A stretch of 64,000 bases of DNA from Christiangramia echinicola DSM 19838 (GTDB lineage Bacteria > Bacteroidota > Bacteroidia > Flavobacteriales > Flavobacteriaceae), in NCBI RefSeq assembly GCF_000423065.1, contig NZ_AUHG01000011.1, forward strand, positions 434,001-498,000, given 5' to 3'. The notes under the pieces were generated by a model. The model was given only the letters and a program-made list of their open reading frames with translations, did no database searches and had not been told where the DNA came from. Positions 32,570-41,157 of this stretch are shown here, piece by piece. A program made the position numbers and the translations under genes. The stretch's first letter is position 1, and each line of letters starts with the position of its first letter.

Positions 32570-33074
32570 CTTCTTTCTTGATATAACTCAAAGCTGCATC
32601 TGTTGGCGGTTGCCTGTCCATCAAACTTTTCAGAATTAACTCTCTAAGTTCATCAGGATTAGTGACACTTTCCTTTCCGGCAGCATTTCGAATCATGCTA
32701 ATAGTTGCATTTTTAGCTGTTTTTACATAATCCCAGCATTCATTACTAACATAAATTTGCTGAGCGATGTTATGCTCAAATTCCTGCTCGATACTTGCAA
32801 TTAATAAATTTGAATACATATCAAGATCTTCAGAAGTTGCTTTTACTCTGAATAAGATCTTACCCGGTGATATCCTTTCCAGGAAAAGGGCAAATCTTTC
32901 ATATGCCTGCAATCTTATAGGTAATGCTGTTTTTTGATTTTCCCGAAGTATCAAAAATCGTCTTCGGTTTTCCTCACCTTTAAAATAAGTATGAAAAAAA
33001 TAAAAAGACAAAAGCCCAATTACAATGGCGGGTAAAATGGCGTAGATAAAATCAAGAATTTCAGTATCGTTCAT
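32553..33074 (-). CDS. Membrane-anchored protein of unknown function (DUF7935-like)
   Basis: A 173-residue protein with one N-terminal helix (IYAILPAIVIGLLSFYFFHTYF, shown in part: ILPAIVIGLLSFYFFHTYF) and a soluble helical domain. A basic segment follows the membrane helix (KGEENRRRFLILRENQK). A conserved-looking LPIRLQAYERFALFLERI motif and NPDELRELILKSLM are seen. I believe this matches a flavobacterial DUF family, possibly DUF7935, but this is from memory. It is 11 bases downstream of the flavoprotein gene and likely in an operon with it. Function unknown. Confidence 0.7.
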   Translation of the reverse strand: MNDTEILDFIYAILPAIVIGLLSFYFFHTYFKGEENRRRFLILRENQKTALPIRLQAYERFALFLERISPGKILFRVKATSEDLDMYSNLLIASIEQEFEHNIAQQIYVSNECWDYVKTAKNATISMIRNAAGKESVTNPDELRELILKSLMDRQPPTDAALSYIKKEVKSLT

Positions 33075-33085
33075 TCGTATAATAA

Positions 33086-34681
33086 TTAGTCAATTGCTTC
33101 TTCGGTCTTCCTCATATGCTTTAAATTTAAGTTTCCGCCTAAATGAGGACAATCCAGAAGTTGCTTAACAGAGGCGAAATTTACTTCATCTTTATGGTAA
33201 GAAAAAGTGGTTGCCAGAGTTTTTGCAAGATTCTTGTCGCTTAGGTTAATATCTACATCATCTGTTTTAAACTGGCAGGGATGTTCGTAACCGCAAGCAT
33301 GGCTTATTTGCAGTAGCTCTTTTCTGAATTTCACAAAATAGAAATTCGTTCGCATAGCCTTATCTTTTACATTGATCCCAGATTGGAGCCATTTATTCTG
33401 AGTGGCAACACCAGTAGGGCAGGTGTTCGTATGGCAACTTTGAGCCTGTATACAACCAATGCTCATCATGGCTTCCCGCCCAACATTAATAATATCTGCG
33501 CCTAATGCAAAAGCCATTGCCGCTTTTGCAGGAAAACCAAGTTTACCCGCAGCTACAAAAACGATCCTCTCGGTTAATTTATATTTCTGAAATACTTTGT
33601 AGACATCAGAAAAAGCATAGATCCATGGCAAAGAAACATGATCTGCAAAACTAGGCGGAGCAGCGCCTGTACCTCCTTCACCACCATCAATACTAATAAA
33701 ATCGGGCCCATAATCTTTTTCCTGCATGATTCGGGCTAAATCCTCCCAGTCCTGTAATTTTCCAACAGCAGATTTTATACCTGTTGGTAATCCTGTAGCC
33801 TTAGCAATAGATTCTACAAAATCTACCATTCCTTCCAAATCGTTAAAAGTTGAATGATAAGATGGAGAGATTACATCTTTTCCCATTACCACTCCTCTGA
33901 TTTCAGAGATTTCTTTGGAAATTTTTGCTGCAGGAAGAACCCCGCCTTTTCCAGGTTTGGCACCCTGGGATAATTTTAATTCGATCGCTCTAATTTGAGG
34001 ATTTTCCTGAACCATTTTCACAAGCTTCTCCAGGGAGAAATTTCCATACTCATCTCTTACTCCAAAATAACCGGTGCCGATCTGGAAAACTACATCAGCT
34101 CCTTTATTATGATACGGAGAAAAACCACCTTCACCGGTATTATGGTAAGCACCAGATAATTTACAGCCTTCATTCAGGGATTCTATTGCCTTTGCTGATA
34201 GGGACCCAAAACTCATAGCCGAAACATTAATGACCGAAGCCGGCCTGTAAGGTCTTTTTCGGTTGTTCCATGCTCCCATGACCTTGGCAGACGGAATTAA
34301 TCCAGAATTTTTTATATTCGGGTGTCCCTCTGGTAGTTTATAGGGTAACATCGCATTATTTATGAAAATATAATGCGTGGAAAAAATATCCTGATCTGTT
34401 CCAAAACCTTCATAGTTGTTTTCATTCTTTGCTGAGGCGTAGATCCATCCTCTTTCTCTTCTGTTAAATGGTAATTCCTCGCGATTATTTGCCACAATAT
34501 ACTGGCGTAACTCGGGACCAATGCTTTCCAGAAAATACCTTATATGGCCTACCACCGGAAAATTGTGTTTTATAGTGTGCTTTTTATTGAAAAATATATC
34601 GGAGAAGGCAATGATGAGCAGCAGTATTAATATCCATGCCCACCAGGGAATTCCCCCTAAAAAGAATATGAAATCTTCCAT
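33086..34681 (-). CDS. FMN-binding glutamate-synthase-like protein, membrane-anchored
   Basis: A 531-residue protein with one N-terminal membrane helix (PWWAWILILLLIIAFSDIFF) and then a glutamate synthase FMN/Fe-S domain. Visible are FGSLSAKAIESLNEG, KLSQGAKPGKGG, SIDGGEGGTGAAP, GREAMMSIG and the 3Fe-4S cysteines in CIQAQSCHTNTC. There is no N-terminal glutaminase domain, so this is not a full GltB. Stand-alone proteins of this kind have uncertain electron donors and substrates. It is overlapped by one base by the M20 gene stop and followed by the DUF7935-like gene. Confidence 0.9.
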   Translation of the reverse strand: MEDFIFFLGGIPWWAWILILLLIIAFSDIFFNKKHTIKHNFPVVGHIRYFLESIGPELRQYIVANNREELPFNRRERGWIYASAKNENNYEGFGTDQDIFSTHYIFINNAMLPYKLPEGHPNIKNSGLIPSAKVMGAWNNRKRPYRPASVINVSAMSFGSLSAKAIESLNEGCKLSGAYHNTGEGGFSPYHNKGADVVFQIGTGYFGVRDEYGNFSLEKLVKMVQENPQIRAIELKLSQGAKPGKGGVLPAAKISKEISEIRGVVMGKDVISPSYHSTFNDLEGMVDFVESIAKATGLPTGIKSAVGKLQDWEDLARIMQEKDYGPDFISIDGGEGGTGAAPPSFADHVSLPWIYAFSDVYKVFQKYKLTERIVFVAAGKLGFPAKAAMAFALGADIINVGREAMMSIGCIQAQSCHTNTCPTGVATQNKWLQSGINVKDKAMRTNFYFVKFRKELLQISHACGYEHPCQFKTDDVDINLSDKNLAKTLATTFSYHKDEVNFASVKQLLDCPHLGGNLNLKHMRKTEEAID

Positions 34682-35961
34682 TACTTTTGATTTAAATAAT
34701 CAAATGTTAATTGCGTCATCGTTTTTACTCCCAGCAACAGTCCGCTTTCATCTATAATGAAATCTGGGGTATGATGCCTTGTTGGTTCAGCCCCCTTTGG
34801 CATTCCGCCCAGGAAGAAGTAGAATCCTGGCACTTTTTCCTGAAAAAATGAAAAATCCTCACCACCTGTGGTCGCTTTCATCAAATTTACATTTCCTGCT
34901 CCAGCGACATTTTTAAGGGTAGGAAGCATTTGTTTGGTAAGAGCAGGATCGTTAAAGGTTATAGCTGTGTTATTCTGAAAATCGATCGTGGCTTCTCCGC
35001 CATAAGCTTTAGCAATGGTTGAAACCATATCTGTCATTCGATTAATAATCAATTCTTTATTTTTTGGATCTAATGTTCTTACAGTACCAATCATTTCCGC
35101 GGTTTCAGGAATTATGTTGAACCTCACTCCGCTGGTGATCTTACCTACCGTAATTACAGAGGCAGATTCAGTAAGATCTGCATTTCTGCTAATAATAGTT
35201 TGAAGACCGTCTATGATCTTTGCTGAAATTAATATTGGATCTACTCCGCTCCATGGAGCCGATCCGTGGGCTTGTTTTCCCTTGACATTGATCACGAATC
35301 GTTCTACAGCTGCCATAGTCCCTTCAGGTTTATACTTTATGGTTCCAACGGGAGTGGCCGCATTTATATGTAAACCGAAAATAGCATCTACATCGGGATT
35401 TTCCAGAACTCCTTCTTTGATCATTAATTTAGCGCCTCCTTCTTCTCCTGGTGGCGGGCCTTCCTCAGCCGGTTGAAAAATGAATTTTACCGTACCATTG
35501 ATCTTATCTTTATTTTCTGAAAGTATTTGTGCTACGCCCATCAAAATTGCGATATGAGTATCGTGACCACAAGCGTGCATTACTCCTGTTTTTGTGCCTA
35601 AAAACTCCGATTTTACTTCAGATTTGAATTTGAGGTCATTGTTTTCAGTAACCGGTAGCGCATCAATATCAGCTCTCAAGGCGATAGTCTTTCCAGGGTT
35701 ATCTCCTTTCAATATTCCCACAACTCCGGTTTTGGCAATACCGGTTTTAGTTTCAATTCCAAGAGATTTAAGATGCGAAGCGATCTTCTCGGCAGTATTA
35801 AATTCCTGGTTGGATAATTCGGGATGTTCGTGGAAGTCCCTGCGCCATTCTATGACTTTTTCTTCTATATTATTGAACTCTTCTTCCGAAACCGTATTTT
35901 GAGCAAAGCCTATTCCGCAGACCAAAATGCTTAGCAGGGATAATTTCAATTTCATATGCAT
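34681..35961 (-). CDS. Exported M20-family amidohydrolase
   Basis: A 426-residue metallohydrolase with a signal peptide (MHMKLKLSLLSILVCGIGFA). The metal ligands are in HACGHDTHIA and in PAEEGPPPGEEGG, and a late His/Asp region is TTGGEDFSFFQ and ARHHTPDF-like RHHTPDFII. It belongs to the M20D group (IAA-amino-acid or N-acyl-amino-acid hydrolases). The insert PPPGEEGGAKL follows the catalytic Glu. It shares one base with the next gene. Its upstream neighbour, the DsrE gene, ends 5 bases before its start. Confidence 0.92.
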   Translation of the reverse strand: MHMKLKLSLLSILVCGIGFAQNTVSEEEFNNIEEKVIEWRRDFHEHPELSNQEFNTAEKIASHLKSLGIETKTGIAKTGVVGILKGDNPGKTIALRADIDALPVTENNDLKFKSEVKSEFLGTKTGVMHACGHDTHIAILMGVAQILSENKDKINGTVKFIFQPAEEGPPPGEEGGAKLMIKEGVLENPDVDAIFGLHINAATPVGTIKYKPEGTMAAVERFVINVKGKQAHGSAPWSGVDPILISAKIIDGLQTIISRNADLTESASVITVGKITSGVRFNIIPETAEMIGTVRTLDPKNKELIINRMTDMVSTIAKAYGGEATIDFQNNTAITFNDPALTKQMLPTLKNVAGAGNVNLMKATTGGEDFSFFQEKVPGFYFFLGGMPKGAEPTRHHTPDFIIDESGLLLGVKTMTQLTFDYLNQK

Positions 35962-35966
35962 GGAGT

Positions 35967-36503
35967 TTAAAATTTTATTAATCTGTAATTATCATTCTGA
36001 AGCTGTACCAGGGCAGTCATTGCCGAAAGTGCAAATTTTGAATTCTCATTTGTGTTATCTCTATTTACCTTATAATAAGTAGCACTTTGACCGCAAATTA
36101 TGACTTCTACACCCTCTTCTACCAGAGCTTCTATAAGCGGTGAATTTGGATTTTTTAAAACCTCAGGAAATCTTTCGGTATAATATTCATCTTTTAAAGC
36201 ATCCTGAACGGCTTTTCCATGAAGTACCAGGGCGATGTTCATATTACCTGGGTCTACCCCTGCATTCTCATGCATGTTGAGGTATCTCGCAGCGGTTTCA
36301 ATAAGTTTATTTGGTTCTGCTTCATCAAAACTTCTATCCACATCAAAGACAACTTTTAAGGTCGAGCTAGTATCTGTTTTAAAACCTGGAGATTCAATGT
36401 GAAATGTTTTGCCGTATTCCGGAATTACTTTTCCCTGTTGAGGTGCTTGAGAAAAGATAAGGGAGGAGGAAAAAAATAATAGGAGTAAAAGTGAATTTTT
36501 CAT
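35967..36503 (-). CDS. Exported DsrE-family protein
   Basis: A 178-residue protein with an N-terminal signal (MKNSLLLLLFFSSSLIFSQ). The DsrE/DsrF fold pattern is VVFDVDRSFDEAEPNKLIET, MNIALVLHGKAVQDAL and VIICGQSATYYKV. The cysteine in ICGQSA is at the site of the active-site Cys of DsrE-like proteins. Secreted DsrE proteins are common in Bacteroidota and of unknown role, perhaps in sulphur carrier or stress functions. It heads the leftward group DsrE-M20-flavoprotein-DUF7935. Confidence 0.85.
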   Translation of the reverse strand: MKNSLLLLLFFSSSLIFSQAPQQGKVIPEYGKTFHIESPGFKTDTSSTLKVVFDVDRSFDEAEPNKLIETAARYLNMHENAGVDPGNMNIALVLHGKAVQDALKDEYYTERFPEVLKNPNSPLIEALVEEGVEVIICGQSATYYKVNRDNTNENSKFALSAMTALVQLQNDNYRLIKF

Positions 36504-36658
36504 GTATAATTTCGAATATATAATTCCAGGATTTTAAAGATATCAAAATATAATACACTGGGCGGACAGTGATACCAATTGTTTCAAAAAACGCTAGTGA
36601 TCTGGTTTCCTTTTTTAAGCATTTTAGTTACCTTTCAGCTTTTAAAAAAGGAGAAAAT

Positions 36659-38980
36659 TTGGAAGCTTATTTAGCTGGATTAAATGATGCACAGAGGGCT
36701 CCGGTGCTGCAAAAAGATGGACCCATGATCGTAATTGCCGGAGCAGGATCCGGGAAAACCAGGGTACTTACTTTTAGGATCGCCTACTTGATGAATCAAG
36801 GGGTGGATGCCTTTAACATTCTTGCACTTACTTTTACTAATAAGGCCGCGAGAGAAATGAAACATCGTATTTCTCAAATTGTGGGTAGTAGCGAGGCTAA
36901 GAATCTATGGATGGGAACATTCCATTCAATTTTCGCGAAAATGTTGAGATTTGAGGCAGATAAGCTTGGTTATCCCTCTAACTTCACGATTTACGATACT
37001 CAGGATTCGCACTCGGTTATTCGAGCTATTATCAAGGATATGAGACTGGATAAGGATGTTTATAAATATAAACAGGTTTATAACCGAATTTCATCCTATA
37101 AGAATAGTTTGATCACTGTCAAGGCATATTTCCAGAATGGAGAACTGCAGGAAGCTGACGCAATGTCTAAAAAGCCAAGATTGGGAGAGATCTACAAGGC
37201 ATATGTAGATAGATGCTTTAAGGCAGGAGCCATGGATTTTGATGATCTACTGTTGAAAACAAATGAGCTTTTAAATCGTTTTCCAGATGTTCTGCATAAA
37301 TACCAAAGCAGGTTCAAATATATTCTGGTAGATGAGTACCAGGATACAAACCACTCTCAATATTTAATAGTTAGAGCATTATCAGATAAATTTCAGAATA
37401 TATGCGTGGTAGGAGATGATGCGCAAAGTATCTATGCTTTCCGTGGAGCTAATATTAATAATATTCTGAATTTTCAGAAAGATTATGACGATGTACAGAT
37501 GTACAGGCTGGAACAGAATTACAGGTCTACCAAAAATATCGTAAGTGCAGCCAACTCCATAATTGATAAAAACCAGACGAAACTTGATAAAGTAGTTTGG
37601 ACGGCTAACGATGATGGTCCCAAGATCATCGTGAATAGATTGCTTACCGATGGTGAGGAGGGTAGGTATGTAGCCAGTTCTATTTTTGAGAACAAGATGC
37701 AGAATCAACTCAACAATGGTGATTTTGCGATTCTTTACAGAACCAATGCCCAGAGTAGGGCGATGGAGGATGCTTTACGAAAAAGGGATATTCCTTATAG
37801 AATTTATGGAGGGCTTTCATTTTACCAGAGGAAGGAGATCAAGGATGTACTTTCTTATTTAAGGTTAATACTGAATCCTAAGGATGAAGAAGCCTTGAAA
37901 AGGGTGATCAATTATCCGTCCAGAGGAATCGGAATGACGACAATGGATCGTTTATCTATCGCCGCAAGAGAGCATAACAGGTCCATATTTGAAGTGATGG
38001 AAAATATTCAGCATCTAAATCTGAATATTAATCGTGGAACTCAAACGAAACTTGAGAATTTCGTAAACATGATCAAGAGTTTCGCGATCATGAACGAAAC
38101 TAATGATGCCTTTAAGGTGGCTGAAACTGTTACCAAGAAAACTGGTTTGGTCCAGGAACTCAAAAAGGATGGTACTCCAGAAGGTATTGCCAGAATTGAG
38201 AATATTGAAGAATTACTGAATGGTATTCGTGATTTCGTAGAAGGTCAGCGAGAACTGGCAGACGCTACCGGATCTCTTTCAGAATTCTTAGAGGATGTAG
38301 CTTTGGCTACAGATCTTGATAATGATACAGGTGACGAAGATCGTGTAGCTTTGATGACTATACACCTCGCCAAAGGGCTGGAGTTTCCGTACGTTTATAT
38401 AGTAGGAATGGAAGAAGATCTTTTCCCTTCAGGAATGAGTATGAATACTCGTAGTGAGCTTGAAGAAGAAAGAAGGTTATTCTATGTGGCGCTGACGCGT
38501 GCTGAAAAACAGGCTTACCTTACGTATACATTATCGAGATACAGATGGGGTAAATTAGTAGATGCTGAACCTAGTAGATTTATAGATGAGATAGACGATC
38601 AGTATTTAGAATTAATGGTGCCTCAGGATGATTATAAGTATAAACCGCTTATAGATACTGATATTTTTGGAGATGAGGTAGATAAGAGCAAATTACGACA
38701 AACCAAGCCAAAAGGTGGAACTCCGCCACCGGCGCATAAACCTTCTGAAGAACAACTGCGCAAGCTTAGAAAGCTAAAGCCGGCAGCTCCCGAACCTGAT
38801 AAAGCGAAAAATACTATAGACCTTTCTGCAGGGAATGAGGTTGAGCATATGAGATTTGGTAAAGGGAAGGTTTTGAAAATAGAAGGAATGGGACAGGATA
38901 AAAAGGCAGAAATTGATTTTGAACAAGGCGGAATCAAGAAGCTATTGCTTCGTTTCGCTAAACTAAAAGTACTGTCTTAA
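36659..38980 (+). CDS. uvrD: UvrD/PcrA-type 3'-5' DNA helicase
   Basis: A superfamily 1 helicase of about 773 residues. The frame is open from a GTG at 36569, but homologues usually begin just before LNDAQRAPV, and the TTG at 36659 has AAAAGGAG 7 bases upstream, so TTG is preferred. Motifs: I GAGSGKTRV (about 28), II VDEYQDTN, III GDDAQSIYAFRGA, IV QNYRST, V TIHLAKGLEF, VI ALTRAEKQAYL. A C-terminal Tudor-like module (MRFGKGKVLKIEGMG) ends the protein as in PcrA. It acts in repair and replication restart. Confidence 0.96.
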   Translation: MEAYLAGLNDAQRAPVLQKDGPMIVIAGAGSGKTRVLTFRIAYLMNQGVDAFNILALTFTNKAAREMKHRISQIVGSSEAKNLWMGTFHSIFAKMLRFEADKLGYPSNFTIYDTQDSHSVIRAIIKDMRLDKDVYKYKQVYNRISSYKNSLITVKAYFQNGELQEADAMSKKPRLGEIYKAYVDRCFKAGAMDFDDLLLKTNELLNRFPDVLHKYQSRFKYILVDEYQDTNHSQYLIVRALSDKFQNICVVGDDAQSIYAFRGANINNILNFQKDYDDVQMYRLEQNYRSTKNIVSAANSIIDKNQTKLDKVVWTANDDGPKIIVNRLLTDGEEGRYVASSIFENKMQNQLNNGDFAILYRTNAQSRAMEDALRKRDIPYRIYGGLSFYQRKEIKDVLSYLRLILNPKDEEALKRVINYPSRGIGMTTMDRLSIAAREHNRSIFEVMENIQHLNLNINRGTQTKLENFVNMIKSFAIMNETNDAFKVAETVTKKTGLVQELKKDGTPEGIARIENIEELLNGIRDFVEGQRELADATGSLSEFLEDVALATDLDNDTGDEDRVALMTIHLAKGLEFPYVYIVGMEEDLFPSGMSMNTRSELEEERRLFYVALTRAEKQAYLTYTLSRYRWGKLVDAEPSRFIDEIDDQYLELMVPQDDYKYKPLIDTDIFGDEVDKSKLRQTKPKGGTPPPAHKPSEEQLRKLRKLKPAAPEPDKAKNTIDLSAGNEVEHMRFGKGKVLKIEGMGQDKKAEIDFEQGGIKKLLLRFAKLKVLS

Positions 38981-39268
38981 AATGAATTTGCATATACTAT
39001 GTATTTTTTACATATATTAGCTAAGAGAGTTAGATATAACCCTACAATAATCTGGATCTCAACACCAAACAAAAAATAATTTTTTAGAGACCTTTTTTAG
39101 GTCTCTTTTTTTTGTCTGTATTCATCGCAATTCCAAATATTGATTAAAGGATGTGCTATAAAACTTTAAACATGAGTTTACGTTTGTTAAAAATCATCTA
39201 AAAATGAAGGCAAGCCATGCGGTTTAAGGATAAGATTTACGAGTATTCTTTAACTTGAAAATAAAAAT
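38981..39268. other. Intergenic interval between uvrD and the DUF2945 gene
   Basis: It holds the uvrD terminator at 39086-39106. A short ATGTA/TACAT inverted repeat (38999-39013) lies before it. No further gene or RNA was seen in the remaining about 160 bases. Confidence 0.6.
39086..39106 (+). terminator. Intrinsic terminator after uvrD
   Basis: AGAGACC / GGTCTCT forms a perfect 7-bp stem with a 7-base loop, followed by a T-run of eight or more. It is 106 bases past the stop. Confidence 0.82.
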
Positions 39269-39481
39269 ATGATTAGAGAAGGAAGCCAGGTGAAATAGAA
39301 ATGGGGAAACGGTACTGCCTCTGGAAAAGTGATCTCAACTTATAGCAAAGAAGTGACCAAACAAGTTGAAGGCAGTGATATAACCAGAAAAGGTGAAAAA
39401 GGGAATAAAGCTTTGTATATTGAACAGGAAGATGGCAGTAAAGTATTGAAGCTAGAGAGCGAAGTAGAAAAATCAGATTAA
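39269..39481 (+). pseudogene. DUF2945 small protein gene broken by an in-frame TAG
   Basis: The 71-codon frame encodes MIREGSQVK, then TAG at 39296-39298, then KWGNGTASGKV and continues to TAA at 39479-39481 (ending KLESEVEKSD). DUF2945 (hypervirulence-associated, Tudor-like) proteins begin with a VxWKWGNGxAxGxV pattern, so the stop lies exactly at the Trp that precedes KWGNG; TGG to TAG is a single base change. The rest of the frame, including TRKGEKGNKALYIEQEDGSK, is intact. This is a nonsense mutation, a sequencing error, or a rare read-through. Without read-through only nine residues would be made. Confidence 0.85.
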
Positions 39482-39543
39482 GGAAAGTGTTTATCTTGCA
39501 CTTGAAAATTTATAATTATTAATAGGTTTTAAAAATTATTATT

Positions 39544-40164
39544 ATGGCTGAATTACTAAGAATTTATGATGAAAACCCGGCTCCAAAACATATTAATAAA
39601 GTAGTTGAAACCCTTAGAAAAGGGGGGCTTATTATTTACCCTACAGATACTATTTATGGATTAGGCTGTGACATTACCAATGTAGCAGCGTTAGAGAAGA
39701 TAGCCCAGATCAAAAATGTAAAACTTGAGAAATCCAATTTTTCTTTTGTTTGTGAAGATTTAAGTAATCTTTCAGATTATGTGAAGCAAATAGATTCAGC
39801 CACTTTTAAAATATTGAAACGTTGTTTACCCGGACCATATACTTTTATTCTTCCGGGAGGCAATAGTTTACCTAACGTTTTCAAAAAGAAAAAGACTGTT
39901 GGTATTCGGGTGCCAGATAATAATATTTGCCGGGCTATAGTGAACGGACTTGGAAATCCAATTGTTTCAACATCTATAAAAGATGATGATGAAGTTCTTG
40001 AATATAGTACAGATCCCGAACTGATCCTGGAAAAATGGGATCATCTAGTGGATATTGTCATAGATGGTGGTTACGGGGATAATATTCCTTCTACGGTAAT
40101 AGATCTTACAACTCACGAACCAGAAGTTATTCGTGAAGGAAAAGGTAGTATTGATATTATGTAA
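39544..40164 (+). CDS. Sua5/YciO/YrdC-type threonylcarbamoyl-AMP synthase
   Basis: A 206-residue protein. YrdC-domain signatures are GLIIYPTDTIYGLGCD (about 30-45), the KSNFSFVCEDLSNLSDY segment, LPGPYTFILPG and VGIRVPDN, with the P-loop-like ATP/threonine site. By family it makes threonylcarbamoyl-AMP for the t6A modification of tRNA, though YciO-like members lack this activity. KRCLPGPYTFIL with KSNFSF resembles the TsaC/YciO group. There is no C-terminal Sua5 domain. It stands alone. Confidence 0.85.
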   Translation: MAELLRIYDENPAPKHINKVVETLRKGGLIIYPTDTIYGLGCDITNVAALEKIAQIKNVKLEKSNFSFVCEDLSNLSDYVKQIDSATFKILKRCLPGPYTFILPGGNSLPNVFKKKKTVGIRVPDNNICRAIVNGLGNPIVSTSIKDDDEVLEYSTDPELILEKWDHLVDIVIDGGYGDNIPSTVIDLTTHEPEVIREGKGSIDIM

Positions 40165-40269
40165 AAATCTTCCAAATTTTGGCTCCATTCAGTTAATTAC
40201 ATATTAAAGTAGTCTTTATAATTTTAAATAGAACCGAACATTCATATTTTAAGAAAAAATTGAATTGTT

Positions 40270-41106
40270 ATGAGTTTTATAGAGACGACGAGTAAAGAAA
40301 AAGGAAAGAATATCAATCTTTTTTATGAAGATTATGGTGAAGGTAAGCCCGTGATCTTAATTCACGGCTGGCCATTGAGTCATAGAATGTGGGAATATCA
40401 GATCAACGAAATAGTTGAGGCTGGTTTTAGATGCATCGCCTACGATAGAAGAGGTTTTGGAGATAGCGATAAACCCTGGACAAACTATGACTATGATAGC
40501 CTGGCAAACGACTTAAATGATATAATTACTGAACTTGGGCTTTCTGAAGTTACCATAGTTGGATTTTCAATGGGTGGAGGAGAAGTTGCCAGGTATATTG
40601 GGAAATACGGAACAGCTAATATATCGAAGGCAGCACTTATTTCGGCAGTACCTCCATTTATGCTTAAAACCGATGATAATCCAGATGGTTTGGAAAAAGA
40701 AACCTTTGAAGGATTTAAAAAGGAAATTAAAAAGGACAGGCCTGCATTCTTAAAAGGCTTTGGAAAACAATTTGTGAATTTTGATAAAGTTGGAGATCGT
40801 ATTAGTGAGGAAATGGCCGATTACTACTGGGCAGTAGCTTGCAAAGCTTCTCCTAATGCTACATTAGAATGTATAGAATCTTTCGGTTATACAGATTTTA
40901 GAAAAGATCTGGAGAAATTTGATGTTCCAACATTGGTTGTTCATGGAGATGCAGATGAGATTGTTCCTATTGAGATCTCTGGTAAGAAAAGTGCAGACCT
41001 GATTCCGGACAATGAGTATCATGTAATAGAAGAAGCTCCTCACGGCTTAGTGTTAACTCATACAGCAGAGTTTAATAAAATTCTACTGGAATTTCTGAAG
41101 TCCTAA
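40270..41106 (+). CDS. Alpha/beta hydrolase, haloperoxidase/esterase type
   Basis: A 278-residue protein without a signal peptide. The oxyanion region is LIHGWPLSHRMW, the nucleophile elbow is GFSMGGGEVARY (Ser about 100), the acid is in VVHGDADEIVP, and the His is in EAPHGLVLTH. The pattern and length match cofactor-free chloroperoxidase-like (perhydrolase) alpha/beta hydrolases. The natural substrate is unknown. It is monocistronic and ends in an intrinsic terminator. Confidence 0.92.
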   Translation: MSFIETTSKEKGKNINLFYEDYGEGKPVILIHGWPLSHRMWEYQINEIVEAGFRCIAYDRRGFGDSDKPWTNYDYDSLANDLNDIITELGLSEVTIVGFSMGGGEVARYIGKYGTANISKAALISAVPPFMLKTDDNPDGLEKETFEGFKKEIKKDRPAFLKGFGKQFVNFDKVGDRISEEMADYYWAVACKASPNATLECIESFGYTDFRKDLEKFDVPTLVVHGDADEIVPIEISGKKSADLIPDNEYHVIEEAPHGLVLTHTAEFNKILLEFLKS

Positions 41107-41116
41107 AAACCTTAAT

Positions 41117-41138
41117 AAAGCCCTCTTTTGAGGGCTTT
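41117..41138 (+). terminator. Terminator after the haloperoxidase-like gene
   Basis: AAAGCCCTC / GAGGGCTTT form a perfect 9-bp stem with a 4-base loop and a following T-run; it can also serve the convergent gene at 41158. Confidence 0.88.
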
Positions 41139-41157
41139 TTTTATTGTCTGAAAGTGT

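Noticed and set aside
35015-35902. Three plus-strand frames of 62-102 residues opposite the M20 gene
   Set aside because: Complement shadows of a gene with clear metal-binding motifs.
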